Of a stretch of 64,000 nt of DNA, positions 21,801-32,642 are shown piece after piece. The notes under the pieces were generated by a model. That model saw only the letters and a list, made by a program, of their open reading frames with translations, searched no databases and was not told the origin of the DNA. The position numbers were made by a program, and so were the translations under genes. This stretch comes from Podospora pseudocomata (taxonomy: Eukaryota; Ascomycota; Sordariomycetes; Sordariales; Podosporaceae): the NCBI RefSeq assembly GCF_035222375.1, contig NW_026946363.1, positions 6,200,001 to 6,264,000 on the forward strand. Direction: 5' to 3'. Position 1 is the stretch's first letter. Every line of letters begins with the position of its first letter.

Positions 21801-22091
21801 AATAAAACGCCGAGACTGAGAGGGCAAATCCAAGCGGACAAGATCGAAAACGTACAGGCAGGCAGCGAGCGACTCCATGGCGGGAGAGGAGGCGGCGGAA
21901 AAAACTATCACAAAAGAAGTCAGCCTCACAGATCATTGGTGTCGACGGAACAGGTCTCTTCACTTACTCAGCTCATCGGAGCCGGTAACGGACGAGGGCT
22001 CGCTGGCCGAGCGGGAACGGCCAGAGGCGACAGGGCTGCTGTCGACGCCAACGACAGCTTCCTCGGACCAGGTCACCGAGGGCGAGGACAT
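18883..22091 (-). CDS. Multi-RRM RNA-binding protein with Q/G/H/Y repeat tail
   Basis: Eight exons on the minus strand (21968-22091, 21856-21904, 21523-21579, 20547-20804, 20255-20475, 20007-20194, 19712-19943, 18883-19658) sum to 634 residues. A Ser-rich N terminus (MSSPSVTWSEE) leads to three RRM-like domains: RRM1 at about 155-236 (ACVFVANLAEPR with KIRRDHNNLPFAFVQY), RRM2 at about 237-300 (SFIIYKRDC with METFGTVSSIEVV) and RRM3 at about 345-420 (SIYVGGLPL with ARQFCFVEFD). The C-terminal tail is low complexity with tandem GYQGHQ/GYQDHQ units near residues 480-510, then Pro/Met-rich sequence. It likely binds mRNA; the prion-like tail suggests granule association, which is inference. The 5' introns are very long (717, 276 nt). 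Confidence 0.85.
19255..19340 (-). repeat. In-gene repeat coding GYQ(G/D)HQ units
   Basis: On the plus strand the sequence alternates CCCTGGTGG and CCCTGGTAG or TCCTGGTAG in 9-bp half-units. It encodes repeated GYQGHQ or GYQDHQ hexapeptides in the tail of the RRM protein. Copy number is likely to vary between strains. Confidence 0.8.
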
Positions 22092-22695
22092 CTTGAGTTC
22101 GAGTTTGTTCTGAAGACACTTTGTTAGCGACTGGTCAATTTGGATGAAGCGATGATGAACAGTTCATGAAGGGTGAAGAAGATGATGGATGGATGGGGTG
22201 GCTGACAGCAAATGGTGGTCGATGATGGTTGAGAGTGCTCAAGAGGGTCGAGGACGAGGTGATTGTTCGAAGGAAAGGGAAGAAAGGGAAGAAAGGGAAG
22301 GACGGCAGCAATGAAGCAGGGAAGAAAGAAGGTTGCAAACGAAGTTGACCCAATCGATTTACAAAGCTAGGTGGTGAGTAGCCAGAATCGTCAGGCCGCT
22401 GAGATCAACCAGTCACCTTGGCCAGAGTCGTCAGGCCACAACCACCTCAGCCAGAGCCGTGAGGCCGTGGCGACTGCTAGTCGGGCGTGGAGGCCAAAAG
22501 ATGAGGTCGTAGATGGAGGTGGTTATGAGAAAAGAAAGCCATCGGAGGAAAAATGCTTACTGGTTGTTACTTCGATCGAAATATCGAATAAGGAATGGTG
22601 AGGGAGTTGAGGAGGGTATCATCCAAGGAAGAAGTGGGAGGATGATGGAGAGAGAAGAAGAGAGAGAGCAGGAAGATTTGAACTAAATAAAATAA

Positions 22696-22938
22696 GGGTA
22701 TGATGTCGTCGACAGGTCTTGGCAGTGCGGTCTGTGGGTAGGATATCGTCGACAGTCTCGGCACTGCCGTCTGTGTGTATGGTGTTATCAATAGGTCTCG
22801 ACACTGTAGTCTATGGGGAGGATGTCGTTGTCAGTCTCGGCACTGTGGTCTGTGGGTATGGATGTTGTTGACAGGTCTCGACACTGCCGTCTGTGGGCAG
22901 GATCTCGTCGCTGTGTCTCGACACTGCGGCCTGTTGGG
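22696..22938 (+). repeat. Diverged minisatellite of about 40 bp, six copies
   Basis: A unit of roughly 40 bp recurs with the pattern GGTAGGATATCGTCGACAG, then TCTCGGCACTGCCGTCTGTG. Copies start near 22696, 22736, 22775, 22816, 22853 and 22897, with a partial one near 22935. Copies differ at many positions, both transitions and small length changes, so the array is old. Confidence 0.8.
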
Positions 22939-23049
22939 GTATGAACACGAGATGCCTGACGGGAGTGTAGCCTCCAAAACAAGGTGTTCGACCTGTGCAA
23001 AGAGGAAGTACGCATTATCAAGGCTCTTAGGTCAAGGCCTTTGGTTCAA

Positions 23050-23240
23050 GTATCTGTATTACTTAGCGGTAACGGGTCATGGTAAAGCAGCTATTAGATC
23101 TCAAAGCAGAGAAGACTACTGGCACTAGCCAGGCAGAATACTACGCTTTGGGAGAGGAGATGATGGGGTAAGCCAACTGGCGACTGTCTGCTGGATGAGA
23201 TGACTCATTATCAAGCAAGCACTCGATTTGAAGGCAGGAA
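23050..23240 (+). mobile_element. Fossil scrap resembling Ty1/Copia RNase H
   Basis: A short stretch reads TSQAEYYALGEEM, which matches the conserved TAEAEYYAL core of Copia-family RNase H. It is a small, broken piece with no visible LTRs, integrase or reverse transcriptase nearby, so I regard it as an old relic. The family call rests on one short motif and is therefore tentative. Confidence 0.4.
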
Positions 23241-23739
23241 GAGAGCAAATATTCTTCTTCTCGGTATTTTCAAGGGTCTTCAGAGGTATTATTGGAGCCA
23301 GGTTTGAGTTTTCATAATGTTAGGTACGGTGATTTTGAGAAAGTGTTGTTCCTGGAAAGGGATAGAAGAAAGTGAAGCCTTTGTGCTCGTTGATATCTCA
23401 TTGAGTCGCTCTCATGACTAAGGAATCACATTCACGAGTTGTTCAGGGCCCTGGGTCATATCAAGAGCTTTTTAAAACACAGGAGGTATCTTCTAACAAG
23501 TGAGAAAGACTCGCACCAAGTCTAGAAAGGTCGTGTGATGAGACGAAAGGAAGACAAAGTGGGAGAGAGATCTTCTGGGCGTGGGAAAAAGAATAGCTTG
23601 GACGAAGTGAAGGGGGCAGTGGGACAGAAGATAGTGCGGCAAGGTGGCAGAAGAGTCTCGTGAATACGGAAGAGGAAGGCTGACACTGCTTTAGAGAGAA
23701 GATTGTGGGTGTGATTTTGCTGAAGGACAGGCCAGCATC

Positions 23740-24740
23740 AACCATCGATTATCAAAGCAACAACACCATGCTCTACATACTGTGCAGATACCATAGGGGT
23801 GTGAAAATCCCGTAAAAATTCCGCAACTTTCTTGTTTACCATAAGCTTGTTGACGACATCATCCTCCACATGATAGGCTGGTTGCAAGGGAGCATTGAAA
23901 AGTCCGTAAAAAAGCCGCAACTTCTTGCGAACGGTAAATCACAAGATGAGCTCCGTTGACCTCTTTCTTGTTGTCTCCATGCCATAATGCGCAGGGTCTC
24001 TATTTCTGTCTTGGTAGATATGCTTGAGAGTTGAAGAAGCTCAAATCCTGACACTTTCTTGCATATCATCTTAAGACTTCGGTTCTCGGTAAATTGAACC
24101 CAAGGCATCTCTCTTTGCTGGGCCTGACGATGTCATGCCCACTACAGTGGACGAGCGCCAGGGGAGGATGAAATTCCTGTGGGGAATTCGCGACTTCCGG
24201 TGCTTCATTAGACAACTTATTGGCGATGTCATTCTTCAAATAATAGGCGGGTAGCATAAGAGATTGCAAAGTCTGCGAAAACTCCGCAACTTCCTTATTT
24301 ACGGCACTTCAACAATGAGGCCGTTGACGATGTCATCCTCGGAAAAGTAGGCGGGTAGTATGGGAGCGTGAAAAAGTCTGCGTAAAGTCCGCAACTTCCT
24401 TATATACAGTGCTTCATAAAAAATATTGTTGATGATGTCGGTGATGATGTCGGTGATGATGTTGTTTGTGTGTTGTACTCGACATAGTAGGCGGGTGTCA
24501 GGGGGGCAGGAAGAATCCGTAAAAACTCCGAATCTCCTTATGTGCGAGGCTTGATATCAGGGCAACATCATCCTCAGCATACTTGGCGAGTACTATAGAA
24601 GTAGGATGAGAGAATTCACATCTTTGTAGCTTTATTAAGTACCAGGCTCCAGACAGCAAGTTCATGAGAATATCACACTCATTATAATGGGTGGGTACCA
24701 TAAGAAAAAGGTGCAAAGAAAAGAACACCGCTTCCTGAAA
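23740..24740 (-). repeat. Strongly diverged tandem array, period about 105 bp
   Basis: About eight units can be traced by recurring landmarks on the plus strand: CCGCAACTTCCTTAT near 24280 and 24390 and variants near 23820, 23912, 24190 and 24525; GATGTCATCCTC or GACATCATCCTC about 45 bp later; then TAGGCGGGTAG or TAGGCTGGTTG. On the minus strand the units spell a recurring peptide of about 35 residues around PAYHVEDDVVN, PAYYLKNDIAN, PAYFSEDDIVN and AKYAEDDVA. Spacing varies from about 90 to 140 bp. No open frame covers the whole array. I know of no family for this. Confidence 0.6.
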
Positions 24741-26074
24741 ATAACACATACTGCTTCTAATCTAGGACTAGGCCACTTAGGGAGTGTGTTAGGGACGATA
24801 ATAACCATGAAGATACCTAACTTCATCACCTCTTGACCTCGGACATGGGGAAAGATCATTGTCAATTTAATCGGCTAGGCGCACAAAAGGCGGGGAGGAT
24901 GATGATGCCACAAGGGGACGCATGGGGAGGCTCATGAGGCAAGGGATGGCTCTCACGGGGCACTCGGAGGAAAGAAAGGTATACCATCATTGTAATTTTT
25001 TTTCTTTTTTTCAATTTTTTTTTCATTTACCTTTCCTATCCTATCTTTCCTTTCTAACTATTCTTTTCGCTTTCGGTTATAACTAGGGCTTGTATATATA
25101 CCTCTCGGTATTTCAAATTCTAATCTTTATGGGTATTATATTTTACTAAATAAATCGCGAATTTGTGAACGAATTAAGTTAAGGCTTAGGATTAAAGTTA
25201 TGCATTTGATATATAGAGGGATTTTATTACCTCTACCTTTATTACTATGGCGATGATATGAAAAATTAAAAGGCTGGAATAGGCTATAGAAATTACCGCT
25301 AGCTATCATTACGGGTCTGCCTATACCTATCCCTAGAGAGTTTTTCATAAGATCGTTACTACTACGCAGCGATGGCCCTCGGCCAATAAACGTGACACAC
25401 ACATACACACACACGCGCGCACAAAAGGCGTGCGAACCAGATCGCGGTGGGAATCATCGGAGTAAGGCAAACTAAAGAAAGCCAAAACTTCTTCAGGTGC
25501 AGAACCCTATGGAGGAGGAGATCGTTGTCATATCGCGCAGCTGGGACAAAGAAAGCTCTCCAAGAACAATGAGACGAGAACCATAAAATGACATTGAAAA
25601 GCCTTGAAACATCAGCAACTTTCCCAAGAAACAGACTTCCCACAACAGTACGCTAGATTACTATGTGTAAGGTAAGGGCAAGATGACGATGTGCAAGGCA
25701 AGGTTATGCAATCTTTTGAGATGGGCAATTTAGCTTGCTTTAATAGAGAACCAAGAGACATCCAGCACTCCACTCTCTTGAATGGAATACATTCGATGAA
25801 TCTTTACTCTTCAGCAAGAGGTAAAGAGATAAAAGAGGCATTGCGATATGAATTGTCAGCGTGATAGCGTAACATGAACATAGGTGTGCAGAATGAAAGG
25901 GCTTGGGAGATTGCCAAAAATGGCCCCAGTTGTGAGGCTTTCTTTGCAGAAATAGGGACAGGGCTTCTTGAATGAGGGAGAGCTGAAAGATCACATCTGC
26001 CCAGCAGTTCGCTGCCTACCGAACAGAGGCATCTGTCACAAGACAGGCAACCCCTGTCCTCATAGTGGAGAGAT

Positions 26075-26176
26075 GGGTCCGGGGATTGAACCTTAAATCA
26101 ACGACCTTTGAAAGACCCCGGGACTGAAATGTGCAGAACACACCATCTTCCATCTTCCATCTACCAGGTAAGCTAT
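26075..26176 (-). repeat. Possible tRNA-derived SINE head (box A and box B)
   Basis: On the minus strand ATAGCTTACCTGGTAGA (26160-26176) resembles a Pol III box A, and GGTTCAATCC (about 26083-26092) matches box B, about 84 bp apart. The sequence cannot fold into a normal tRNA because the T stem does not pair, so it is not a tRNA gene. A SINE head or chance similarity are both possible. I could not define a tail or target-site duplication. Confidence 0.3.
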
Positions 26177-28828
26177 GGATGACCTGACGCTTTTGCTAAA
26201 GAGGATGACGGCATACAGACCGGAAGTCTGGGCAGACTGACACCGATCATGGCCTCAAAGTCATTAGACAGTTGATGCAACAACAATAGATAGAATTGAA
26301 AGAGGCAAGGCCTGGAAAGCAGGGATGTGGTGGTGTTCTTCTCTTGCCCGTTTCGACTGCTTTCATGCTGCAGGACATGCTGGTTTTTCAAACACCCACT
26401 TTCTTTGATTTTCGAAATTGGAGAACAGCAGAAGCAAGCGTATCTAGGTAAGCACATTTTCACAATCATGCCGACTGGGGGTTGATTTGCATTTGATTCC
26501 ATCCTTTTGACAACAGTTGGTGATAAAGCAGGTATGCACGTGATCTGCACCTGAGGCGCATGTCGCAGGAGCTCAACGTCGCAAAGCGGCGAGGCTGAAA
26601 GTATTCCGGGTACACAGCTGCATATCCTCCATTTGAACCAAGAAAGCATCCAATAGAAATCGGGTGCAACAAGTCACAATGGAGGTCAGATGTAGGGCAA
26701 ATGCTACACAGGGACTCAGATGTTGCACCTTTTTGCCGCTGAAAGAAGATCGGCGCACCGCTGCAGTGTGTGCCTCTGTAGGTACTGGCCTGTATTACCC
26801 ATCCCTCTGCATTTGCTTGAAGTAGTATTGACACTTCGTCCGAGCATACACTATTTACGACAGCCTTGCCACGATCTATGCTAGAAATTCTACATAAAGG
26901 CTTATTAAACTATGGAGTTTTGATCAAGGTACGAATCGAACATCTGGCATTTATGCCGAAGGGTGCGCCAAGAACTAGCGGGAAAACAATTTTAAAAATG
27001 ACGGCCGTTTCTTACGACGATCGGGCAACATACTTCCAGTAGGCGGTGAATTCCTTAAGATGGTAAATGCTCGGACGATGCCAGTTTCACAACACTACCT
27101 ACATGAAGCCAGCGGGAAGTCCATATCACACAGCAGCCAATCACGCACACACACAAAACCACAGCGCCCGACAACTTGGGTCCAAAGACGTTATGCCTTG
27201 GCAGTGCAGTTGAACCAATCATCGTTGAGTGTCTGAAGAGGTGTATACGGGTACCGTACCCGCGTTTTGATATCTCGCTCTCAGGTTACACACACTTTGA
27301 TGGATTCCATGCCAAGAGAAGCTGGCGTGGAAGCTGTGAGGCGTGATACAAACTAAGCAAAGCACAAAATTAGGCTAATCCTGCAGTGATGGTGCCGGAG
27401 CCATCATCCGCTTACAGTGGTGCTTTGATGATGAGAATGCATAGCCGGTATATCTGGAGCTTATGTCACAGTATCAACTCTGTTTAAGAGTTGGAGTGTA
27501 TTGACGATGCTTTTTCAAGGCTTAAGGTGATCTTCTTCTTCGGACTGAGGTCAAGCCCAACGTGTCGGGTGTCTCCTGCATTTCTCTAGTAAGGCAAGCA
27601 GCCTTTTGCATTGTTTGAAGCAGTCCCCGACATTTGCCTGTGTCTCTTTACAGAATTTATGAATGTATTCTGCCCGTTCATTGGGTATACCAACTAAGGA
27701 ACCGTCTGCTTCTAAGAGTAGGGAGTTGGTGGACCAGCGGACATGTAGTGAGAGTCCTACAAAAGGTGGAAAGCAATCAATTTCGTCCGAACAGATCTTT
27801 AAAAATGCAGATGTCTCTGTTTGGAAAACAAAACTTAGGTACTCTGAAAGTGAAGCTCATCGCCTCCAGTTATGGGCAGTACAAGGATATTGTTGACCAT
27901 TGAAGGCTTGATGGAAAAGAAAAGAGTCAGGGGACAGAGTAGGGCATAGACCAACCCTCTACCCACAGACTTGCATATAACTATTTTATGCGAATAGTTC
28001 TTATAAGGGCTTCATATAAAGATTGACTTGGTTGCCTGATGAACACCTGTCTGACGCTCTGTCGCGAGATATTTAGGATGTGAACGCAGGAGTACTTGGC
28101 CGAAAAGACCATCGCTTCATCTCTCCTTTCTCTCGTAAAAACAGATAATACGATCTTGTTTAAATCACGAGTCTCCATATATTTAATGGATTGGTATATC
28201 GAAACCTTCTGAAAAGGTTGCTCACCATCCATTCAAGGACAGAAACTTGGAGTCGAGCCAGGCTATCCCGAGAGCAGGCCAGATTGGAGCTCTGTCAAAA
28301 ACACCAAAATGTGACGAGATCAAAACAGAATAGTGTTGGCACGACACCGGGTGCTTTTTGGTGCTGGTGCCGCAGTGTTTGAGGAGAAGAATGTGAAGAC
28401 GTTGGGTTTGATGATGGTCTGGGTTAGGGTTGAGCACAAGCAGGGACTTGGCGCAAGAGCCCCACGTGAAAACCAAATCCGAAGCTATATGACCACCCCA
28501 CTGGCGTCCCGCGCTCTGATTGCTCTGATGACGTCCTGTAAAACCCAGCAATTCAGAGCTCCAATCCCCAGAATTGGACCTCTGGAAGCCGTTGCGCCGC
28601 ATGGAACATTGAGGTGCACCTCCACTCCCCGACCACCACACCCTCAGCTACCGCCATTGCGATAATGCGCATAGAAGTTTGAGCCAACCGGGCTCTTTGC
28701 GCATAGTCAACACCACCGGCGAACATCGAGCCATTGTTGCCCGCACCTGGCCCTCGATATCTCGAAGCTCCCGACCCTTGTTATACATAGCCCAAAGTCT
28801 ACAGTGGCGAGCTAGACAATCGCCCACC

Positions 28829-29756
28829 ATGCAGACCACACGAGTCCTCCGCTACAAAGGCTTCTGGGGCCGAAGCATGGACGAGCTCAAGCGTCTTTCC
28901 AACATCGGTACCTTAACCCCCTCCAACCTCCCCTCTCCCACATCATCACTAACCTCCCCTCCCTTCCCCCCCCCCCACCCCAGCCATAAAAATGGAAGGT
29001 GTCACCGGCCCCCAAGGTCCCCGCGAACTCTTCGACTTCCGCACCCCCTCCTCCATCGAAGACTGCAAAGTCATGTCCGACGACGAAATCGGCGGCCTCT
29101 CCACCTCCCACCTCGACTGGATCGTCGCCCCCCCAGCCGGCTCTGTCCCCGCCTCCCAGCTCCCATCGCCCAACTCCCCCGGCTACGCCAAATTCTACGG
29201 CAACATCTCTACCCACCTCCCAGCCGACCGACCAGATATCAAACGAACGGGGTATGCCGCGTTTCGAACACAAGACCGGCCGCGTAATCTCTTTACCAGA
29301 GGACTGTGGGACATCGATCCGTACATCTACCTCGCATTGCGAGTCAAATCAGACGGGAGGAGTTACTTTGTCAATGTGCAGACAGAATCGATTGTGCCGA
29401 CGGATCTACATCAGCACAGATTGTTTGTCAAGAAGCCCGGAGAGTGGGAGACGGTGTTGATCAAGTGGAACAATTTCGTCAGGACGAACCACGGGTTTGT
29501 GGTAGAGCCGCAGACGGAGATCTTGAGGCAAAAGGTCAAGAGCATTGGGGTGGGGTTGACGGATAGGATACCGGGGCCGTTTGAGCTTTGTATTGAGAGG
29601 ATGTGGGCGACGAATGACGAGAGCGATGCGGATCAGGTGGTGGATGCTTCTGCTGCCGTTGCTGCGCCGGAACAGGAGGCGCCGGTGGTGGAGACGAAAC
29701 AAGAGGGGGATTTGAAGACGAAGAGGGGGGAGAAGGTTGCTTGGGGGAGTCGGTAG
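28829..29756 (+). CDS. CIA30: Complex I intermediate-associated protein 30 (CIA30/NDUFAF1)
   Basis: Exons 28829-28907 and 28984-29756 give 283 residues. CIA30 is a mitochondrial assembly factor for NADH:ubiquinone oxidoreductase, first described in Neurospora, and acts on a membrane-arm intermediate. The N terminus MQTTRVLRYKGFWGRSMDEL is typical of fungal orthologues. The galactose-binding-like CIA30 domain follows: LFDFRTPSSIEDCKVMSDDE, GYAAFRTQD, WDIDPYIYLALRVKSDGR, YFVNVQT, WETVLIKWNNF and SIGVGLTDRIPGPFELCIER. A C-terminal Ala/Glu/Lys-rich tail is probably disordered. The intron (76 nt) has an unusually C-rich acceptor tract. Identification is strong. Confidence 0.95.
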
Positions 29757-30415
29757 TGTGTGCTGAGAGAAGAGGGGGATGCGAGATGGCGATAAGAGAT
29801 GTGTCAATATACTGAATTTGTCATGGGCACAGTATGGAGAATGGGAACGGGCAAAAAGCTGATTCTACCAAATTAAGGGAACATGAAGGCAGTGTGAGAC
29901 GGGAACGGCTCGGTTCATATGTTGACCGACATGTACATAAAAATCTCGAGCCAGCACTTCGCAAGACGAATATGCACTTTCCAATCTTGCCATCCGAAGT
30001 CAAATGTCATGTCGGGTATCATCAATCTCGTCGATTATTCATAGCCACTTCCCAAGGAAGCCTTTCTACACAAGATACAAACAAGAAATCATCGCCATCC
30101 ACTCACTGTCTCTCCCAAGTTGATGTTGAACAGTACTCCTTTGCTCCATGCAACCAACCGATTCCTCCAAAACAAATCAGATTTGGCCTCACCCAAACGA
30201 CGCCCAGTATATGCAGAACCTCGATGTGCAAAAAAACACACAAAAAACACACAAAAAACACACAAGAAAAGCACAAGAAAAGCACAGGAAAAGCACAAGA
30301 AAAGAAGAAGAAAAAAGAGAAGAGAAAAGAAAAAAAACAAGAAAAGAAAAAAGAAAACACCCAGAAACCCCGCTACCGTGCACTCGTCGTGTTCAAAGCC
30401 CCATGACCACACCCG
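29757..30415. other. Convergent 3' ends with A-rich tract
   Basis: This is the 3' flank of CIA30 and, on the minus strand, of the splicing-type gene. An A-rich tract with CAAAAAACACA and AAGAAAAG patterns fills about 30230-30360. The Lys/Gln-rich open frames over it are artefacts of the repeat. Confidence 0.55.
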
Positions 30416-31716
30416 TTACTCCAAATCCATATCCGAATTGCTGTGGCTCTTCCCCCTATCCCATTCCCTCTGCTCACCCTTCTTGGTGTACTTGACCGAG
30501 TCAAACATGTCCTTTTCACTTTCCTTGCCCCCCCTTTCCCACTTTTTGATCTGTTCCTCTGTGAACCCGGCAGCCCGCAGTCTGTCAGCACCCTGTTGCT
30601 TCCACTTCTGCCTGTCACGGAACAACTCCACAGCCGAGTCCCAGGTGTTGCTGCTGGACGTGTCCTGCTTAAGGATGTCATCCAGCGGCACATCGTTCTT
30701 CGGATCGTAGTCCTCCGCAAACCGGCTATCCATCGCCGCGGCGCCCCTTCTAGGAGCACCGGCGCCTCTTCCTCGGACACGAACTGGCGGTTCCGACATT
30801 TGAGAGGGAGGTGCTGGGCCTATCAGCTCGTCCAGGGGATCGGAGTCCTCTTCGTCCACATGGCGATGCGGCCTGGAATGCCGACTGGACCGTGATTGAT
30901 CTTTCTCGTCACGCTCGTCATGTTCGTGTCGCCTATGTGAATGAGAGCCACAGTCTCTACCGCCCTTCCCTGACCTCCTTCCATGCGGCCTGGAGTGATG
31001 GCGAAGGCTGTCCTCCGGCTCGCTGCTGAGGGGGGAGCGATCCCGGTGTCGTCGCTCTCTGCGTTCTCTGTGCCCAGGAGAGCGGGACCGTGACCTTTCG
31101 TGCCGTCGGTGATGTGAGCGCTTTGTGTCGTCGTCAACCCTTCGGTGGGACCGTTCGCGATCTTTCTCGTCGCCATGCTTGGACTCGCGACTCTGGGAAG
31201 GCTCAGTCTTGGTTAAGGCCGAGTGGCGGTCTTTTCTGTCACTCCTCCTTTCCTTGGTGCTGTCTCGATCGCTTTTGGTATGGCTACTCTCGCCTCCTTT
31301 GCGACCCTGCAAAATGGAAGATATAGCCCCAAGTTGGCGGCGCCGAATGTCAGACTTGGTGGGGTTGAGTCGCTGTCGCTTCCTCTCTTCGACCTCGGTA
31401 TGGTGGTTGAGCCGGGCTTGGGCTTCAGCGGCTTCCTTTGCAAGGAGGGCCTTGTTGTGATTCGCAGTCTCCTTTATTATGCGCCCGAGAAAATTGGTAT
31501 TGGGCTTCGCCTTGTTCGCCGGCCTGGTCGTTGGGCGTACAGTCAGCATGGGTGGTCCTGATGAGATGGCCATGACGATGGAGGTTGCGGTGAAACATAC
31601 TTGGAAGATCGGAAAGCTTCGAGACCGACTGACGAGTATTTGATGGAGGCATCGCTGGCTTCCTTTGCCAACAAGCCCGCCACATAGTCATCTGTGAGTA
31701 AGGTATCGTTTGCCAT
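30416..31716 (-). CDS. RS-rich nuclear protein, pre-mRNA splicing factor type
   Basis: Exons 31601-31716 and 30416-31523 (minus strand) give 407 residues. The N terminus MANDTLLTDDYVAGLLAKEA is a conserved fungal block and is followed by NTNFLGRIIKETANHNKALL. The centre is a long Arg/Ser/Asp/His-rich segment (HERSRSRSPGHRERRERRHR) typical of spliceosome-associated proteins, and the C terminus is a second conserved block (DYDPKNDVPLDDILKQD, then WDSAVELFRDRQKWKQQGAD and GFTEEQIKKWE). Such proteins are often annotated as splicing factor 38B-like; I would not claim true Prp38 homology, as no PRP38 domain is present. A nuclear location and a role in pre-mRNA processing are inferred from composition. 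Confidence 0.75.
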
Positions 31717-32642
31717 GTTTGCCGTGTGTTCAACCTTTCCAGAATGCGAAAAGCGGACGAAGGCCATCCACCAGAGTGGGAAGGAAATAAAGAATAGAGG
31801 GCGCAAACCCTAACAAAACAGCATTACTGATGAAGAGTAAGGCGGAAGGGAATTTTGAGGTGGTCGGTTGGCGGAGCAGGTTGCTGAGCCTCCTCGCGCA
31901 TTTGGAGTTCACTGGGTGGTGTGTGCCAGACCGATCAGCTGCGGCTCAGCCAGTTGTGATCCTTATCAGGCACTTATCGCATATATTTCTTTTATCTTAT
32001 CAGTCCTGCCTTGGCAACGGCATCAAACATCGTTTCTTATGCAACACCCCTTCAACCACCAGCTTTGATTTGGCCTTCTGGCCTATAAACAATGGAAGAT
32101 ATGTGAAAAATGAACATACACTCTCGCTATCTTACAAATGCCATCTCATCAAGACGTTATTCTACTTCGGCTCCAACATGATCTCACCACAAGGCAATCC
32201 CCACGCAAAACCGAACAGGGGTTTGAAACTCAGGTTCAATGGAACGTACTGTCATAGCCCTGCTAAACTTGAACTGCGGGTAGGTAGCATCAGGGGACCT
32301 GTGATGCGAGGCGAATCGCCCACAAAGGTCCAGCAGCAGCGGCAACTCTGAGAGCTCTGTTTGCGGAACAAGAGAACAAACCCCGGATTCTCCAACAAAG
32401 CATGCATCGATTTCTTGATCAATGGATTGCTGCCATCGAGAACCAAAAGGTTCATGGTCAAAGATACTTGCCCCACCTCGCACGCACTAGCTAAAGCTGA
32501 ACCCCTCTGGCCAGTCTACTGCCCAGCCCCTCAATTAGCCCCAAGACCCCAGCCAGAGTGCCAAAGGGCGGCGGGCAGCCAGCACCAGCACGGGCCAGTG
32601 CAGTAGCAAAGCAATCCATTCCATCCACAATTCTCCAGCTTG
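31717..32642. promoter_or_regulatory. Divergent promoter of the RS-rich gene and the JmjC-SET gene
   Basis: The two flanking genes are transcribed away from each other, so both promoters should lie here. No coding sequence is recognised; an AT-richer part sits at about 31980-32160. Confidence 0.45.

Larger units (their letters stand above)
22092..28828. other. Gene-poor 6.7-kb tract
   Basis: No complete gene is recognised between the RRM gene and CIA30. The tract holds a 40-bp minisatellite, a fossil like Copia RNase H, a diverged 105-bp array and a possible SINE, each listed separately. Part of it (24990-25340) is notably AT-rich. The short open frames at 25362-25643, 26173-26834 and 27634-27903 have no features I can defend. 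One of them (26466-26834, minus) has six cysteines, with words such as YRGTHCSGAP and SLCSICPTSDLHC, but begins without an ATG. Confidence 0.55.

Noticed and set aside
30103-30412. Phe/Leu-rich membrane-like peptides on the minus strand
   Set aside because: They are translations of an A-rich low-complexity tract.
32640-32642. Start of the JmjC-SET gene one codon earlier
   Set aside because: That codon is TTG; the next codon is ATG in the same frame.
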